From: Struthio camelus
Taxonomy: Eukaryota; Chordata; Aves; Struthioniformes; Struthionidae
DNA: 64,000 nucleotides
NCBI RefSeq assembly: GCF_040807025.1
Contig: NC_090953.1
Coordinates: 2,321,001-2,385,000, forward strand
Direction of reading: 5' to 3'
In this document: one piece after another, positions 20,371 to 32,300 of the stretch
How positions within the stretch are numbered: the stretch's first letter is position 1
How the letters are laid out: the number at the start of each line of letters is the position of its first letter
Made by a program: the position numbers and the translations under genes
Notes under the pieces: generated by a model
What the model saw: only the letters and a program-made list of their open reading frames with translations
The model's database searches: none
Told to the model about the DNA's origin: nothing

Positions 20371-23300
20371 TTATTGCAGGTGCCCGACCTCCCCCCCCAA
20401 CCCGCCACGCTGCCTCCAGGCCCCCCTGACGGCGGTGCTGCCGTTCACCTCCTTTTTGGCTGAACAAGCCCTCCCTGTACCGTGCCTGCCGGCTCTAAAT
20501 CTGCCTAATTCCTCCCGGCCGGCACGGCGGCTCGGTGCGAGGGGATGCTGCGGAATGCAATGTACCCGATCGATAGACACGACTTTATTGATTAGGTTAA
20601 AACAGCGCCTTCGCGGAGACGGAGCGGGATGAGCTGAGGGCAGCAATTAACTCTGCCTCCCCCCCGCCACACACCCTGGGATGAGCCTAGGCCGGGGACC
20701 CCCCGGGCCCGCCGCCCCCCGGGCCCGCCAGGACACAGCCGCACTCACCTGGGTGCGGGGCCCGGCCACCTGCCTCGGCCGGGAGTTTTGTCTTGGCTGC
20801 GGAGAAGTTTTCCTCTTCCTGCCTGCCAAAGCCCCAGACATCCATCTGCCATTAAACATCTCCTGGGCTGACCAGCTACTTATAAACCTTGAACTTTTGC
20901 TGCAGGACTCCACAGCGAGAGCAGCCGCGATGGGGTATAAGCGAAGCAGAAGCTGCTCCAGTAGCCGGTAAGGCTCAATCTATAAATCCTGTCCTTAGTG
21001 CACACTTGTAGTTTATGGCAATACCCTTTACTGAAGGTAAAACACCCCCAGGTCAGTGCAGATCCTCAGCAGTCGTACAGCAAGACTCCAGCTGCAATTT
21101 TCTGGGAGGAAAGGCACAGACCTTTGAGCTTTTCTTCTCTTAAAACGAAAAATTCCTTTAAATTCGATGTGCTCAAATTATTCTTTCTTTTTTTTTTTTT
21201 TTTTTTTTTGCATGTTAGGCTTTTGCAGACCAGGCCGAGCGGTGCTGAGCAGCCCTGCGGTGAGACAGCGGCGAGCCGGCAGAGCAGGGCGCTGCGCGCG
21301 GGCGAGAGGCACCGCTGGGCTGCGCTCACCCTGGGGCCAGCAGCCACGGGTTGTCCTAAAAAAGCTGCGAGGGGGCACGGCGCCCCGCGGCCCTCGGTCT
21401 CTGCACGCGCAGCTCCTCTGCCCCCCGGCAGCACCGGCGGGGCCGGGCGCCCCGCGGCCGGGACGTCGCGCCCAGCTGCAGAGGATGCGCCAGGCTCTGG
21501 CAGGGACGCGCTGGTGTCCAACGGCAGCACAGGGCAAATAGCAGGGGAGGGCAAAAGGGGGCCGCGGGGGTCAGGAGGGACAGAGGAGACGCAGGGATGG
21601 ACGTGCAGCTGCCTCCTGTTCAATAGCTGCAGCTCCCGCTTTGGCTCTGTGCTTAGGCAACGGAAAGCCACCCCTAAACCAGCTCGCGTAAACGATGGGG
21701 GTCTCCCGCGCACCCTCTGGAGAGGCGGCGAGTCCTGAGCTGGTTGCTCTGCAGCTCTCAGAGAGACGGGCTCATTTCTGAAGTGCTGAATTCGGACCAG
21801 CGCCAGCCCCTCGCCGCGGGGAGCCGAGGCCCGCGTCCCCCGGGCGGGCCGGCCCCGGCAGCCGCGGCAGGCTGGGCGCCGGCAGGGACCGGCGGCCTCG
21901 CCGGCTGTCTCACCTTTTTGGCTGTCTCACCCTTTTAGCCGCTGCTGCTTGCACACCGCAGCGGGAGCAGGAGCCTCTGCGCAAAGGCGTTTGTCCCCAA
22001 GGGGCTGATGAGCTCTTTGCCGTACAGCGGTCTAGCGCGGCGCGGTGTAGGAGAGCCTGCTTCAAAATCCTTCACCTTGTACTTCACTGCCCAACAAGTC
22101 TGAGGGTGTCTCGGCTCCTGCTCGGCGGGGACCAGCGGCAGCAGACGCTGCCCCAGGGACCTGGCCGGAGGGGCGCGCGGGGGCCGAGCACGAGGCTCGC
22201 CCTCAGCAGACAGCAGCTCCCGCAGCCGTGGCTCAAAGGCACCAGATTTCACCTACTCTCTGCAAGACTAGCTTTTTTTTTTCCCCCTCCCTGCAGCAGC
22301 AAAGACCAAAATTCCCAGATTTCGCTTCAAACTTGCCCCACGTCCTCTCTGCGCCCTAGAGAGGCGGAAGGGCCGCTGCAGGCAGGCCCGTTTGCTGTGC
22401 GCCTCCGGTTCGACTTTCACCGTAGGGGCCACAAAGCTCCATGAGTCAGGAAAACACACGCGCTACTCCCGGAGTCCATCCTCCAGCTTGCTTATGCTCT
22501 CAGATGCCAGAGAGCGCAAACGAAGCTCCGAAGAGCTGCTTCTCCTGATTGCTCAGTTATTAAGGTTAGGGCCGCTGCCGCCTTCGTCTGGAGCAGCCTG
22601 GGAAGAGGGACGGGTCGGCGGCAGCTCCGACTTCCTGAAGCCGCAGCATGCTGCAATTCCCCCTTTCTGGTTTCTTCGCCAGATGCACGCACACACATAC
22701 ACGCGCGTGCACACACACACACACAGCTTTTCAGGCTGTTAGTCGGAAAACAAAGACTGACACTTTGCCTTTGGAAAGCTGGCAGTCGGATGTACTTGGC
22801 TAAAGGATACAGAAACAAAATATTTTCTAAAAGCCTGTGCTGCGCTTAAGGGAAAACCACCCCGGGCTTGTCTCGCAGGATGAGCGTCGCCTGGCAAGAT
22901 CACAGGCAGAGGAAAGCTGAAAACATTTGAAGTTTCGGCGCAGATGGAACACGTTTTCGCAGAGCCTGCAACCCCCCCCCCCCCAACATGCTCCCATTTG
23001 GGACTGGTTTTAACGGTACCGCTACGAGTGCCGTTGCAGGGCGACGAGAGCGGCAGCGAGGCTGCTGGGGAAGCCCGCGAGCGAGCCGGGGGGCGGAGGA
23101 GCGGGGCTGGGGGTTACCGGGGGGGTTTGGGGGGCAGGCAGCGCCCTGCAGCACCGCCGCGCTGAGCTCTTCGGCGCTCCCCACGCGCCCCTGCGCTGCC
23201 TGCTCAGCAGGCCGGGGGGCTGGAAGACCGCTGCATTTTCTGCAGGCTTTTCAGCCTATGACCTGGCCTGATTCGGGCTCCAAAAAGTCGCAGCAGCGAA

Positions 23301-25655
23301 GCCGCCCGGCGGCCGAGGCGCCGAGAGCAGCGCTCTGCTGCACCCGGCCTTCGAGGGCTGCTTGGTAGGGAGCGAAATCTCCCTGCCCGTTCGTTTCCCG
23401 TCCCTGGCGCGGGTTTCGGGGCAGAGACGATGCTAAGCGGAAGCGGGGAGGGGGCAGAGCACCTTGGGCTCGGCTGGCGGCAGCACGTGCCACCGGTCTT
23501 CGCGGTACCCAAGTCACCTCTGTGCGCGCAGCCCAGCACCGGCGAGACCGGCCCCAGGCCCCGTTTCCAGAGCCCAAACCCGGCATCGCGGTCAGAGCGA
23601 TCCCAGGCTGCTTCTGCGGGATCCCAGCTCCCCCCGGGACTCCTCACCCGCTCCCCGTGATCCAGAGAGCCCACCCCAAAGGCCCGAGACCCGACCGTCC
23701 TGCCAACGGCGGGGACCACGGCCAGACCGGCTGGGACGAGGAGCGCAGCTTTCGCCCGCTGGCCTGCTTTGTCCCCTCGCCCAGCCTTAAATTCGCCCTC
23801 CGGGGCGGGGGGGGGGGGTCTACGCCACCGCTCAGCGAGGAGCGGGGCGGAAGCGGTGCTGCGGAGAGGATCGCCCATCGCTCGTCCTCCTCCCGCCCCT
23901 CAAACCCCTGCGATTCAAGGACTTGGGGAAGGAAAGATGACAGAGGCCCCAAACTTGCACAATGATCGCTGGATTGATTAAGTATACTGATGAAGACAGC
24001 AAGGTTAATACCCGTGCCAGTGAATTATAATACTGTCAGCCTGTTTGCTGGGAGATTTTTCACAGTTGCATCAGCTGGCATCCCGGACAGATTTTCAGGG
24101 TGGCGTCTTCCCCTCCCGACCTGTCTGCCAGGGAAAGCGAGAGGAAAAGCCTTGGTTTTACTCACTTTTAAACTAAATCTGAGGGAGAGACTTTTTATCC
24201 AGAGAAAGCTAATGCAAACTGTTAGAGATTAAATAAATGAAAGAGCTGCCTCTAGTCTGGTTGGCTCAAAAGGAGGAAATTTGTCTCACTTTAGAAAAAG
24301 GACCTGAAGGTATTGGTCACGTTGACTCATTCATTGTACTGTTATCTGCCAGGGAGGTTGTGACATCAGAGCAATTAAGACAAACTTTGGTCTATAAGTT
24401 CATGCCTGCAAACTCTACACTTCAAAAGAAGACAAACGATCCCTCCAAGGAAGGAAACGAAGTATTTTCCAGACTACTTCCAAAGTAATATTTAGGATTT
24501 GCAGTGGTTCAGGAGGAATTTTTCACTGCAAGGGTTTTTTTTAAACTTGCCGGTATATAATAAACTATCTATCTCAGCTTTTTTAACAACATTTTATTTC
24601 CAGTGCAAAAACAAACAAACAACACCTCCACCTCATCCCCAGCAAAATCACATAAATACTTAATCTGCTAACCTAAAACTCAGTTTATACACTGAGCCTG
24701 TCTTTTACAGTCCCCTTCTCTGTTTATGTTTTTGTAATAAGCGTCTTAACACAAGGACTGATTAAATATGTGTCAATCTGTTGCGACAAAAAACACAGAA
24801 ATTGTAGGAATAAAAAATACCTAGTGGAGATACCATAATTCTTTGTCTTGCCTTTATGGTAACAAGGAGCCTGAGAGCCTTTGCTTGACCGGAGCAAAGC
24901 CGGAGCAGCATGCAGTGCTCCCGCACAGCAGTTTGGAAGACGAAGGGCGACCACGACTTGCAGATCCTCCCTGGGGATGGAGGACTCCCATGGCCAAGGC
25001 CCAGGGCAGGTGTCCCCACCAGCCTCCACTCCGTGCCCACTCACCACGCGCTCCTCTTGCTCGACTCAGGCTGCTGGAGGCTGCCACGACCCATCACGCG
25101 ACGGGGCAGAACGAGGGCTCAAGGCAGAGCTGAGACAGGCAAGATGCTCTCAAGCAAGCGGCAAACAGCTCTGCTGGTAAATAAAACCCTTGGAGGGGGG
25201 CAAGTGGCATAGCACAGCTTGTGCCCCTGCGTGGGCTCGCTCCGCTGAGCGTTGGTGGGACGGCGCGTGAGCCTTCGCCTTGGCCCCCAGCTTCCTCGCA
25301 CAGACGTGGCAGCGGCGCCTTCGCCCTCCCCGCGCTGCAGCCCCCTGCCCAGGGCTCGCGCCGGTGCAGCCCCGCGCTCTGCCGCGCACCCCACGGCCCA
25401 CCTCCCCCGTTTCCCGAGCGTTTAGGAGGGCACCGTCCGCCTTGACCTCCCTCTCTGCCTCAGCAAGGCCATCACGGCGCGGACCGAGGTCCTCGTCGGC
25501 ACCGACTGACCTGCGCGGCGCGCGTGGGCGCTTGTTGGCGGCTCCCCGGAGAGACCGGGGTCTTGCTCCGGCTCAGCCCTCGGAGCAAACCTGATCCAAC
25601 TGCACAGCAGCAGGCGACCAGGAGCACAGCGAGACACCGACGGCCGTTTGACAGC
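20371..25655. other. Intergenic region between MAP2K5 and SKOR1
   Basis: No gene was recognised. A short AT-rich patch at 20,560-20,650 (CCCGATCGATAGACACG then TTTATTGATTAGGTTAAAAC) sits in CpG-rich DNA. Positions 20,800-21,050 hold TTATAAACC- and CATCTGCC-type motifs. There is a T run near 21,188-21,209, a (CA)n tract at 22,683-22,726, a C run near 22,972-22,984 and a G run near 23,808-23,818. Positions 23,930-24,830 are AT-rich and gene-free, including a stretch near 24,290-24,420 that has the even composition of conserved noncoding DNA. Confidence 0.5.
22683..22726. repeat. CA/CG-type microsatellite
   Basis: An imperfect alternating purine-pyrimidine tract, ACGCACACACATACACGCGC then GTGCACACACACACACACA. 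Such tracts can adopt Z-DNA. Confidence 0.9.
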
Positions 25656-25659
25656 GTGA

Positions 25660-26211
25660 CTGCGGACAGAGCCAACATGCTTTTATTGGGGAAGGGCAAT
25701 TCCTCGCCTCCTCCCACGACGGGCAAGTCCAAGCACTCTTTTTTTTTTTTTAAAAAAAACAAAAACAAATACACTTTGAAACAAGCATTTTGTGGATGCC
25801 TGCGCTCAGGGACAGCCAACAACTCCTTAAGAAATCCTCCAAACAGTCAGCATGTCATTCTTACAATAGCAAAAGACTAACAGTTAAAAAATACTCTGGA
25901 GCCATGAAATATACAATACATTCAATAACAAAAAATATAGATATAAAATACTTGCTTTAAGGCTGTGTACAGTTTAACTGAAGATTATTTGAGGACATTA
26001 AATTGCTCAGCAATAAAAGAAACATGTGAAGAAAACTCCTTAATGTGGGGGGGAAAGGCAGCAACATATCCTGGAAGATTTTTGTTGATGCTTCCATAAA
26101 CTATTTTTTAGCAAAATATGATCCAGACACACTGACAGTCCAAGCTGTGGGGCTGGTTCTGCTCGTGCCAGGTGACCTGCTGTCCGGTGCGCTGCGGTGA
26201 GCCCGTCCAGC
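25660..26211 (-). other. MAP2K5: MAP2K5 3' untranslated region
   Basis: Minus-strand sequence after the MAP2K5 stop. An AATAAA lies at 25,682-25,687 on the minus strand, followed by the GT-rich GCATGTTGGCTCTGTCC, so cleavage is expected near 25,660. The AT-rich middle (25,780-26,100) has the look of a conserved 3' UTR. A T12/A7 tract occupies about 25,739-25,757. Confidence 0.65.
25682..25687 (-). terminator. MAP2K5: Poly(A) signal AATAAA of MAP2K5
   Basis: A canonical signal on the minus strand about 525 bp past the MAP2K5 stop with a GT-rich downstream element. Another TTTATT lies near 24,594 and could serve a longer transcript. Confidence 0.6.
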
Positions 26212-26316
26212 TCACTGCGGTCCTTGGCTCGATCGCCGCTCTTCTAGCATCCGGCACACCCACATGGACACGACCTCGGCGTTCCCATCGTTGTACTGCA
26301 CGATGAAGGGGTGGCC
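26212..26316 (-). CDS. MAP2K5: MAP2K5 last coding exon
   Basis: 105 coding bases including the TGA at 26,212-26,214. Acceptor GCCGTTTCCCAG. It encodes the last 34 residues, the same number as I recall for the human last exon. It is separated from the previous exon by a 22.6-kb intron. Confidence 0.95.
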   Translation of the reverse strand, partial: GHPFIVQYNDGNAEVVSMWVCRMLEERRSSQGPQ

Positions 26317-29300
26317 CTGGGAAACGGCACAGGCAGAGTTAGCTGAGACAAACACAACTCTGCCTTAAAAAAAAAATATATATATATATACATATATATT
26401 TCTAATTTCCTAAAAAAATACATCAGAACATCTCGTGGCCACAATCACAAAAATGCAGTAAAAGACTGGTTCAATTGAGTGAACTTTTGCTTGGATCCAC
26501 ATTATCCACGTACACCGTTCACACAGAAACGCAAAGGCTGGGAGAACCCAGACTCTTTCCTGAGGCCGTAGCCTAGCGCTCCTTGAAAACACCAAATTTT
26601 TTCATATTCTACTAGTTCACCATGCTTTGGTCCAGCTCCTTTCCAGGACGACCTGCCAGGCTCTTCAACTTTTAAATAATATTTTGGTAAAAAGATATTC
26701 TGACAAAAACACTTATCCATTAATTTCTTTGTAAAGGTCTGTGATCTCTTAATTTCAAATCTTATAACAGCCCCTTTTTATAACCCTTTCTCATTTATTA
26801 ACATCGTACTCTCCTTTGTCTAAACGAAATCAGAAGAGTAATTGTGTTGGCAACCTGAACTGCTCCATCTATGGGGCAGAGACTGAATCGTGCCATTTGG
26901 CACATGAAAACACGCACCTGTGTGAACGCTACATTCATTTATATCCGTGTCCTCGACTTATGTTGGTAGAAACCTCATGCCATACCCCTCCATACATCCT
27001 TCATCCCTTAAATGGATGGTTCTACAAATCACCTAAAAACTGATTTCCCTCCAATGTTAAGTCCCTCTTATTTCCTGGCCACTGATTTTTGTGCCCGTAG
27101 CTGCAGGAGCACCAGGCGCCAGCGTCCTGCAGCACTTACCTGGTGCTCCATGCAGGGAGGCACTTCATGTTCCTGTGAGCTAGCAGGTGTCATTTGGAGC
27201 GATCAGTTGACAAAGAAATGAAAATCTCACTTAACACAACTGAAATAGGTCTTCATGAGAAGCTACTGCAGAAAACTACAGTATAACGGAAAGAGGGATA
27301 AGTATAAAAAAAATTCTCGCCCGGGAATTCAATGGCTACTGCAGACACTGGAAGGCTGCATCTCAGACACCTCGCAAAATCAGAACAGCACCTCAGGAGG
27401 AAACAAAAATATGGCCTGCAATTTCGGCAGCCAGCTCATGTCTCAATCTGGCCACATTCCTAGAGATGGGAACATGCCATCTTCGAATGAATCTCAAATG
27501 AAGTATAAAAATCCACAGGAAACCCAGTACCGCAATTATATAAATGGCTGAAAGAAAGCATTCGCCAGGAGAAACCATCACAGATGATGAAAACCTCTAC
27601 TCCAAATCACTCAAAAGCAGCTCAGTTTTTGCAACACTAAGCTTCATAGTTCTTGCAAACAAAGCCTGAAAATAATCAGAGTAGATGTGTCGGGGAGCCT
27701 TTGGGGATGGTGACGTACATGTGGGAATTACCAGCGTGCCCAGCACGATGCCAGTCCCGGCAGTGAGCGGTGGCAATGGGCACACTGAGAACGAGAGCCA
27801 GGCTGTGCAGGGCCCGCAAAGCCTGGCACTCGGCTGGGCGAAGATGGTACCGAGCGGAGCAATGAAGCAGCACTGGGCTAAATAGAGCACAATAAATCCT
27901 CGCAGCGCCCGCTTGAAGCCATAAAACACTCTGTGGGCCAGGGCCAGCACGTGCAGGAGCCACAGGAATAAAATATGCCATCATCTACAAGAAATATGGA
28001 AGAAGCACGAGATGCTCTTGCTTCAACCCTTTGGGGTGACTGGAAACTCAGCTAAAACTTCTAACCAAAAAGTATGAGAGTGTGGAGAGCCCTTCAAAAC
28101 TTACTGGGACCAACTCACTTGCTTTCCCAGTTAACCTTGTAGAAGACAGACGACAGGAATATTCTGGCGGAGTGACTTAGCTGAGCAAGAGGTTCACCTG
28201 CCAGAACAGGACACACCGACTAGGCCATGAAGGGCTGCAAATGTCACAAGAGTTTTATTTCCCTGCACTGACTTTTTGTGCCCTGAAAGCTGCCTGTCGA
28301 ATAGCCCTGGGACTGAATTGCTCTGTAGCATGGGCCTGGCCAGCCACAACCCCAGGACTAGACAGAAGGGCAGCTTCCCTCCCTGCGCGGGCATCTCCAG
28401 GCGTCTCTGCCCACATCCTGGCACCTCCCCAGGCACCGGGCAAGGGCAGAAGGTGCAAGAGGCGTCCTGACCCAAGCCCTGCACGCACAGGGCAGAGCCC
28501 AGCCCTCTCCTCCACCCCACCAACTCCCGGCATCTGACATCTCAGCTCGAAACGGGTCTGCGTCCAGAGGCAGGAAAGACTTTGCCATCTGGATTACAGG
28601 AGGTGTTTCCTGAGCTCTGCTGCCTTTTGTTTTAAACTCAAGGGAGAAAACCAATGCAGAGCAGTCCCCATGCCTGGAGGATCCCCCAAAAACCATCATG
28701 ATGAGGTCTTCGTTTCTTCCCACAGTGCAAATCCTGCTGCAATCTCCTGGTGGGAAAACCATGAATCTGGTCCCTTCACAGCGCAGACGGAGGAACAACA
28801 TAGCAAGAAGCAAGACAAAGCTAATAAATAAATGAAGGAGAACTCATCAATAGCCAGGGAGAGCCAGTTCTCATTTCCACTCATCTCAAAGGGCTAATTC
28901 CCATAATTAAACTGGTGAGAGTCCAAGTGATAAGGCCCACAGACTTCAGAGAAGACATGAGGTGTATTACAAGGAAAGGATACGATTAGCAAAAGGGGGG
29001 AGGGTGTCCAAAAATGGGACAAGCAGAGAAGCAAGCGTGCCTGTTAGCTAGTAAAGAGTTGGGAGGTCACAGGAGAGGCGACTGCGTTGGTCAGGAGGTT
29101 TAGCGGCATAACCCCTCTGCCATAAAATAGATCTTACGTCAGAACTATTTAAGGAAACTTCTCCCCATCCTTCCATCCACCCAAGTGCAAGAGGCTCCAG
29201 AGATTTACGCTGCGACCCACACTACAAGCACGGTCAGACTTCCAGACTTAGCCCCTTGGCAGAGCGGGGATAATTTAATTTAAACCACTATACATCGGTT

Positions 29301-32300
29301 ACCTCAAATACTATTCTGTGTAAAATTCCTTTTGTGTGGAAGTGCACGTACGCGTGCGCGTACCCCTCTCACGGGAAACACACCCCCGGCCTCCAAGATC
29401 TGCAGATACAAGCTGCAGAGTCCTGGATCTCCTCGCGAGGCGCCTTTCCTCCTTTTTGTCTCCAGGGTGTGTAACCGTCATACCATCGCGAACGTCAAAA
29501 ACGCACTTTTGTGTGCTTAAATCTCAGCCGCTCTCCTGCTGCCTTAGCTGGACAGGCAGGCAGCCGGGCTTCGTACGTGGGGACCTGCAGACACGGTGAC
29601 CTCCCCAGGGTGGATTCCACCCCACAGGGGCCAAGCGCAAGCTCTGAGCATCACTTGCCTCCCCTCTGCCCCGGGAGGCAGGAGGGGAAACGCACCCAGG
29701 CGCCATCCGCAGCTCCCTCTCGCTGCATCTGCCAAGGGCGACACCGAAACGGGGCCCCGGGCGCCTGCCGGCAGGATGGCTGCAGCCGCCCCCGGCCACG
29801 GCGCGCTCCTCGGTGGCCCCGCGCGGTTCAAACCAGCGGATCACCCGACCCCCCGCTGGCTGAGGGTCTCGGCCTGACTCTCGGGTGATTACAGGTTTCA
29901 AAAGGAAAGTCAGTTCAAAGAACTCGCTTTCCCCGTCTCCGGTTCGTCAGCGCTTCCCGCAAGGCTCAAGCCGTAAGCCCTTAATTTTATCTTGAGGCCT
30001 TTGAAATTGTGGGCAGCTGCTACCTGCCATTTCAATCGACCTTTCTGAGTTTGCTCTTCGTAACTCCTACAGAAATAGATGTTTTCCCCCAATATTCAAT
30101 TTTTTGAAGCAAATTGCTTCCTTTCAGCCTTTCTAAGCTGTAGACAGCAACTTTAAACTTGACAGGGAGCTGTGAATTTCCCATGCCGGCAGAGGCGAGC
30201 GCGCTCACACACAGTCACTGCTTGCGAAACGGGCCACCAAGGAAGAGGAGCGTATCCAGAGGTTTCGGGAGTCCATTCGAGAGCTTGGAGGACAGCAGCG
30301 TAGAGCTCAGCGCTACCAAGGGAAGACGAACGCTCTTAAAATGATGTGTTTAAGTACACAGATGCTCACGGCACTGAGCATATGGACAATGTCTTTTTCC
30401 CTCCAACACCTGGCTATTAGAAGTCTTTTACTGTGGGCCTGAATGTCTATTATTGGGAACGACACAGAAGGGAGACGGCACCCTCTTCTTTTTTTACCAC
30501 TTACTCCAGACATCCCGCGTAGATTAGGGTTTTAATGTGTTACTTAACAAAGTCAATCTGAAATACTCTTGTTTTCATTTGATTCTTACCTATGAAAACA
30601 ATTCAGGAGAGAGCACAATTGGGAACCCAGCGGCAGGAGTCCTGGAGTTTATTCCCAAGTTGCCATATACTTTCCAGTGTGACCTTCATAAAGCTGCTTA
30701 ATGTCCCTCAGCCTCATGGTTAAACAGGGAATAAATGATTTTGACCTCTTGTGAGAGTGCCATGAGAGTCAGCGCATGCATCCTTTGTACAGCACTTTGG
30801 TGTTTGTGGGTGCAAAAGGTACAAGTGTAAGGTAAAGGCTTATTATAAGCAATATAGCCTAGAAATAGCTGTTTCACCTCTTAAACAAAACAACAGTCAA
30901 GGGCACTAGTGAGAACGAGGAAAGAAAACAATCAAGAGCCCACAGACAAGGAAGAGCAGATGCACTGGGGCAATTAAAAAAAAAAGCTATTAAAGACAGT
31001 CCGCTTCTCCCATGAATCTCCTTTACGATGGAGAGACTCCCTGCCGAGGAAGGCATCTCACACCCGTGTACCCTGGCAGTTAAGCTACTCACTCACACAA
31101 GCAGGGGAAATCTGCAGGATACGCAAGGTTTGGAACACCAGCTAGCCATGCTGTTAGTCCCAGCCGCTTTGTTTGGTGAGGTGATCTCACTGAAGCCTTG
31201 GGTTTTCCACACTCATTTTGCTCCCTAGGAATAACTTTAACTTGAAATTACCGAGCCTTTAGATTACTGTTTTGTTTTTAAACTATATCGCTCTAACGAG
31301 GATTTTTCTCAGGCTGAAGGGATATTTTTACTAGAGTTTGAATTTTTTTTTTATGAGGAACGTGAGAACAGAGATGCCCACCAACACTAAGTCTGCAGCG
31401 TCAAGTGGGATTGCATTTGCGACGCTTGGCAGACAAGCTCACGGCATGCTGAGGTGAGAAGCCAAGAGCAAGGTCACAAGTGTCATGGGATGTACAAGGT
31501 CCACGGACAGCCCATGCTGAAGTCTAGGCCAAAACCAAATTTCTGCTGATACCTGACCTCCCTAGCCCAGCGCAGCAACGTCCTGCCGCTGCAGTCATGC
31601 CTGCAACCATACACCAAGGAGTAATCCATAATTGTGGACAAGACACTAGTCCATCAAACTTGCCTTTGGTTTGCTTACAGCAACACACGAAGAGAAAATG
31701 CAATGAAAACTACGTAAAAGCTACTTGCAGTTAGCGCAGCATCCCGAAATGTGTCAGGGAAAACAAGTTAAACTTCCTCCAAAGTCCCAAATTACTGTGA
31801 CTGCACCAGCAGCAGTCAGTTCTGCTCTTAGCAGCTTCTTCACAAGCTCATCCTGACACGTTCTCAACATTTTGCCGTTATTTGGCATCTAGTCCCCTAT
31901 TTCCCCTTTCTAGGCATCTAGAGTACCGCAGTCATTAACTCCAAAATATGCTCCTCAAAAACCAGTGCCTTAAACTGGAGATGGTTTTGGAGGGGACAGT
32001 GGAGAGAAGTGGCAGGGAGATCAGATGGGGAGGAGAGGAAGCAGATGGGGAGGAGAGGAAGGAATGACAGGAAAAAACAGGTAAAAATCAGAACTGCTAG
32101 TGGAGAAATGCAGCTGCCCAGCTGCAGGTCCAACGCATGCCCAGGCTGCAGGATGGGGCCGCGATGAACTGTCACTTCAAGAAAGAAAGAAGCAAACTGA
32201 GCTGCAACACCTCGGACACCAGCTTTTCGGGAATTCTGGCCACTGAGCATCTCGGCAACAAATAAAAATCACCGGCATCAACACATCTCGATTCAACAGC

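Noticed and set aside
19694-20632. Proline/serine-rich frames of 180-200 codons on the plus strand
   Set aside because: They follow the 34-36 bp minisatellite and have no non-repetitive protein content.
28194-28813. Overlapping open frames near 28.2-28.8 kb (up to about 150 codons)
   Set aside because: Both strands are open in the same GC-richer patch, no motif or splice context supports coding, and the region is inside a MAP2K5 intron.
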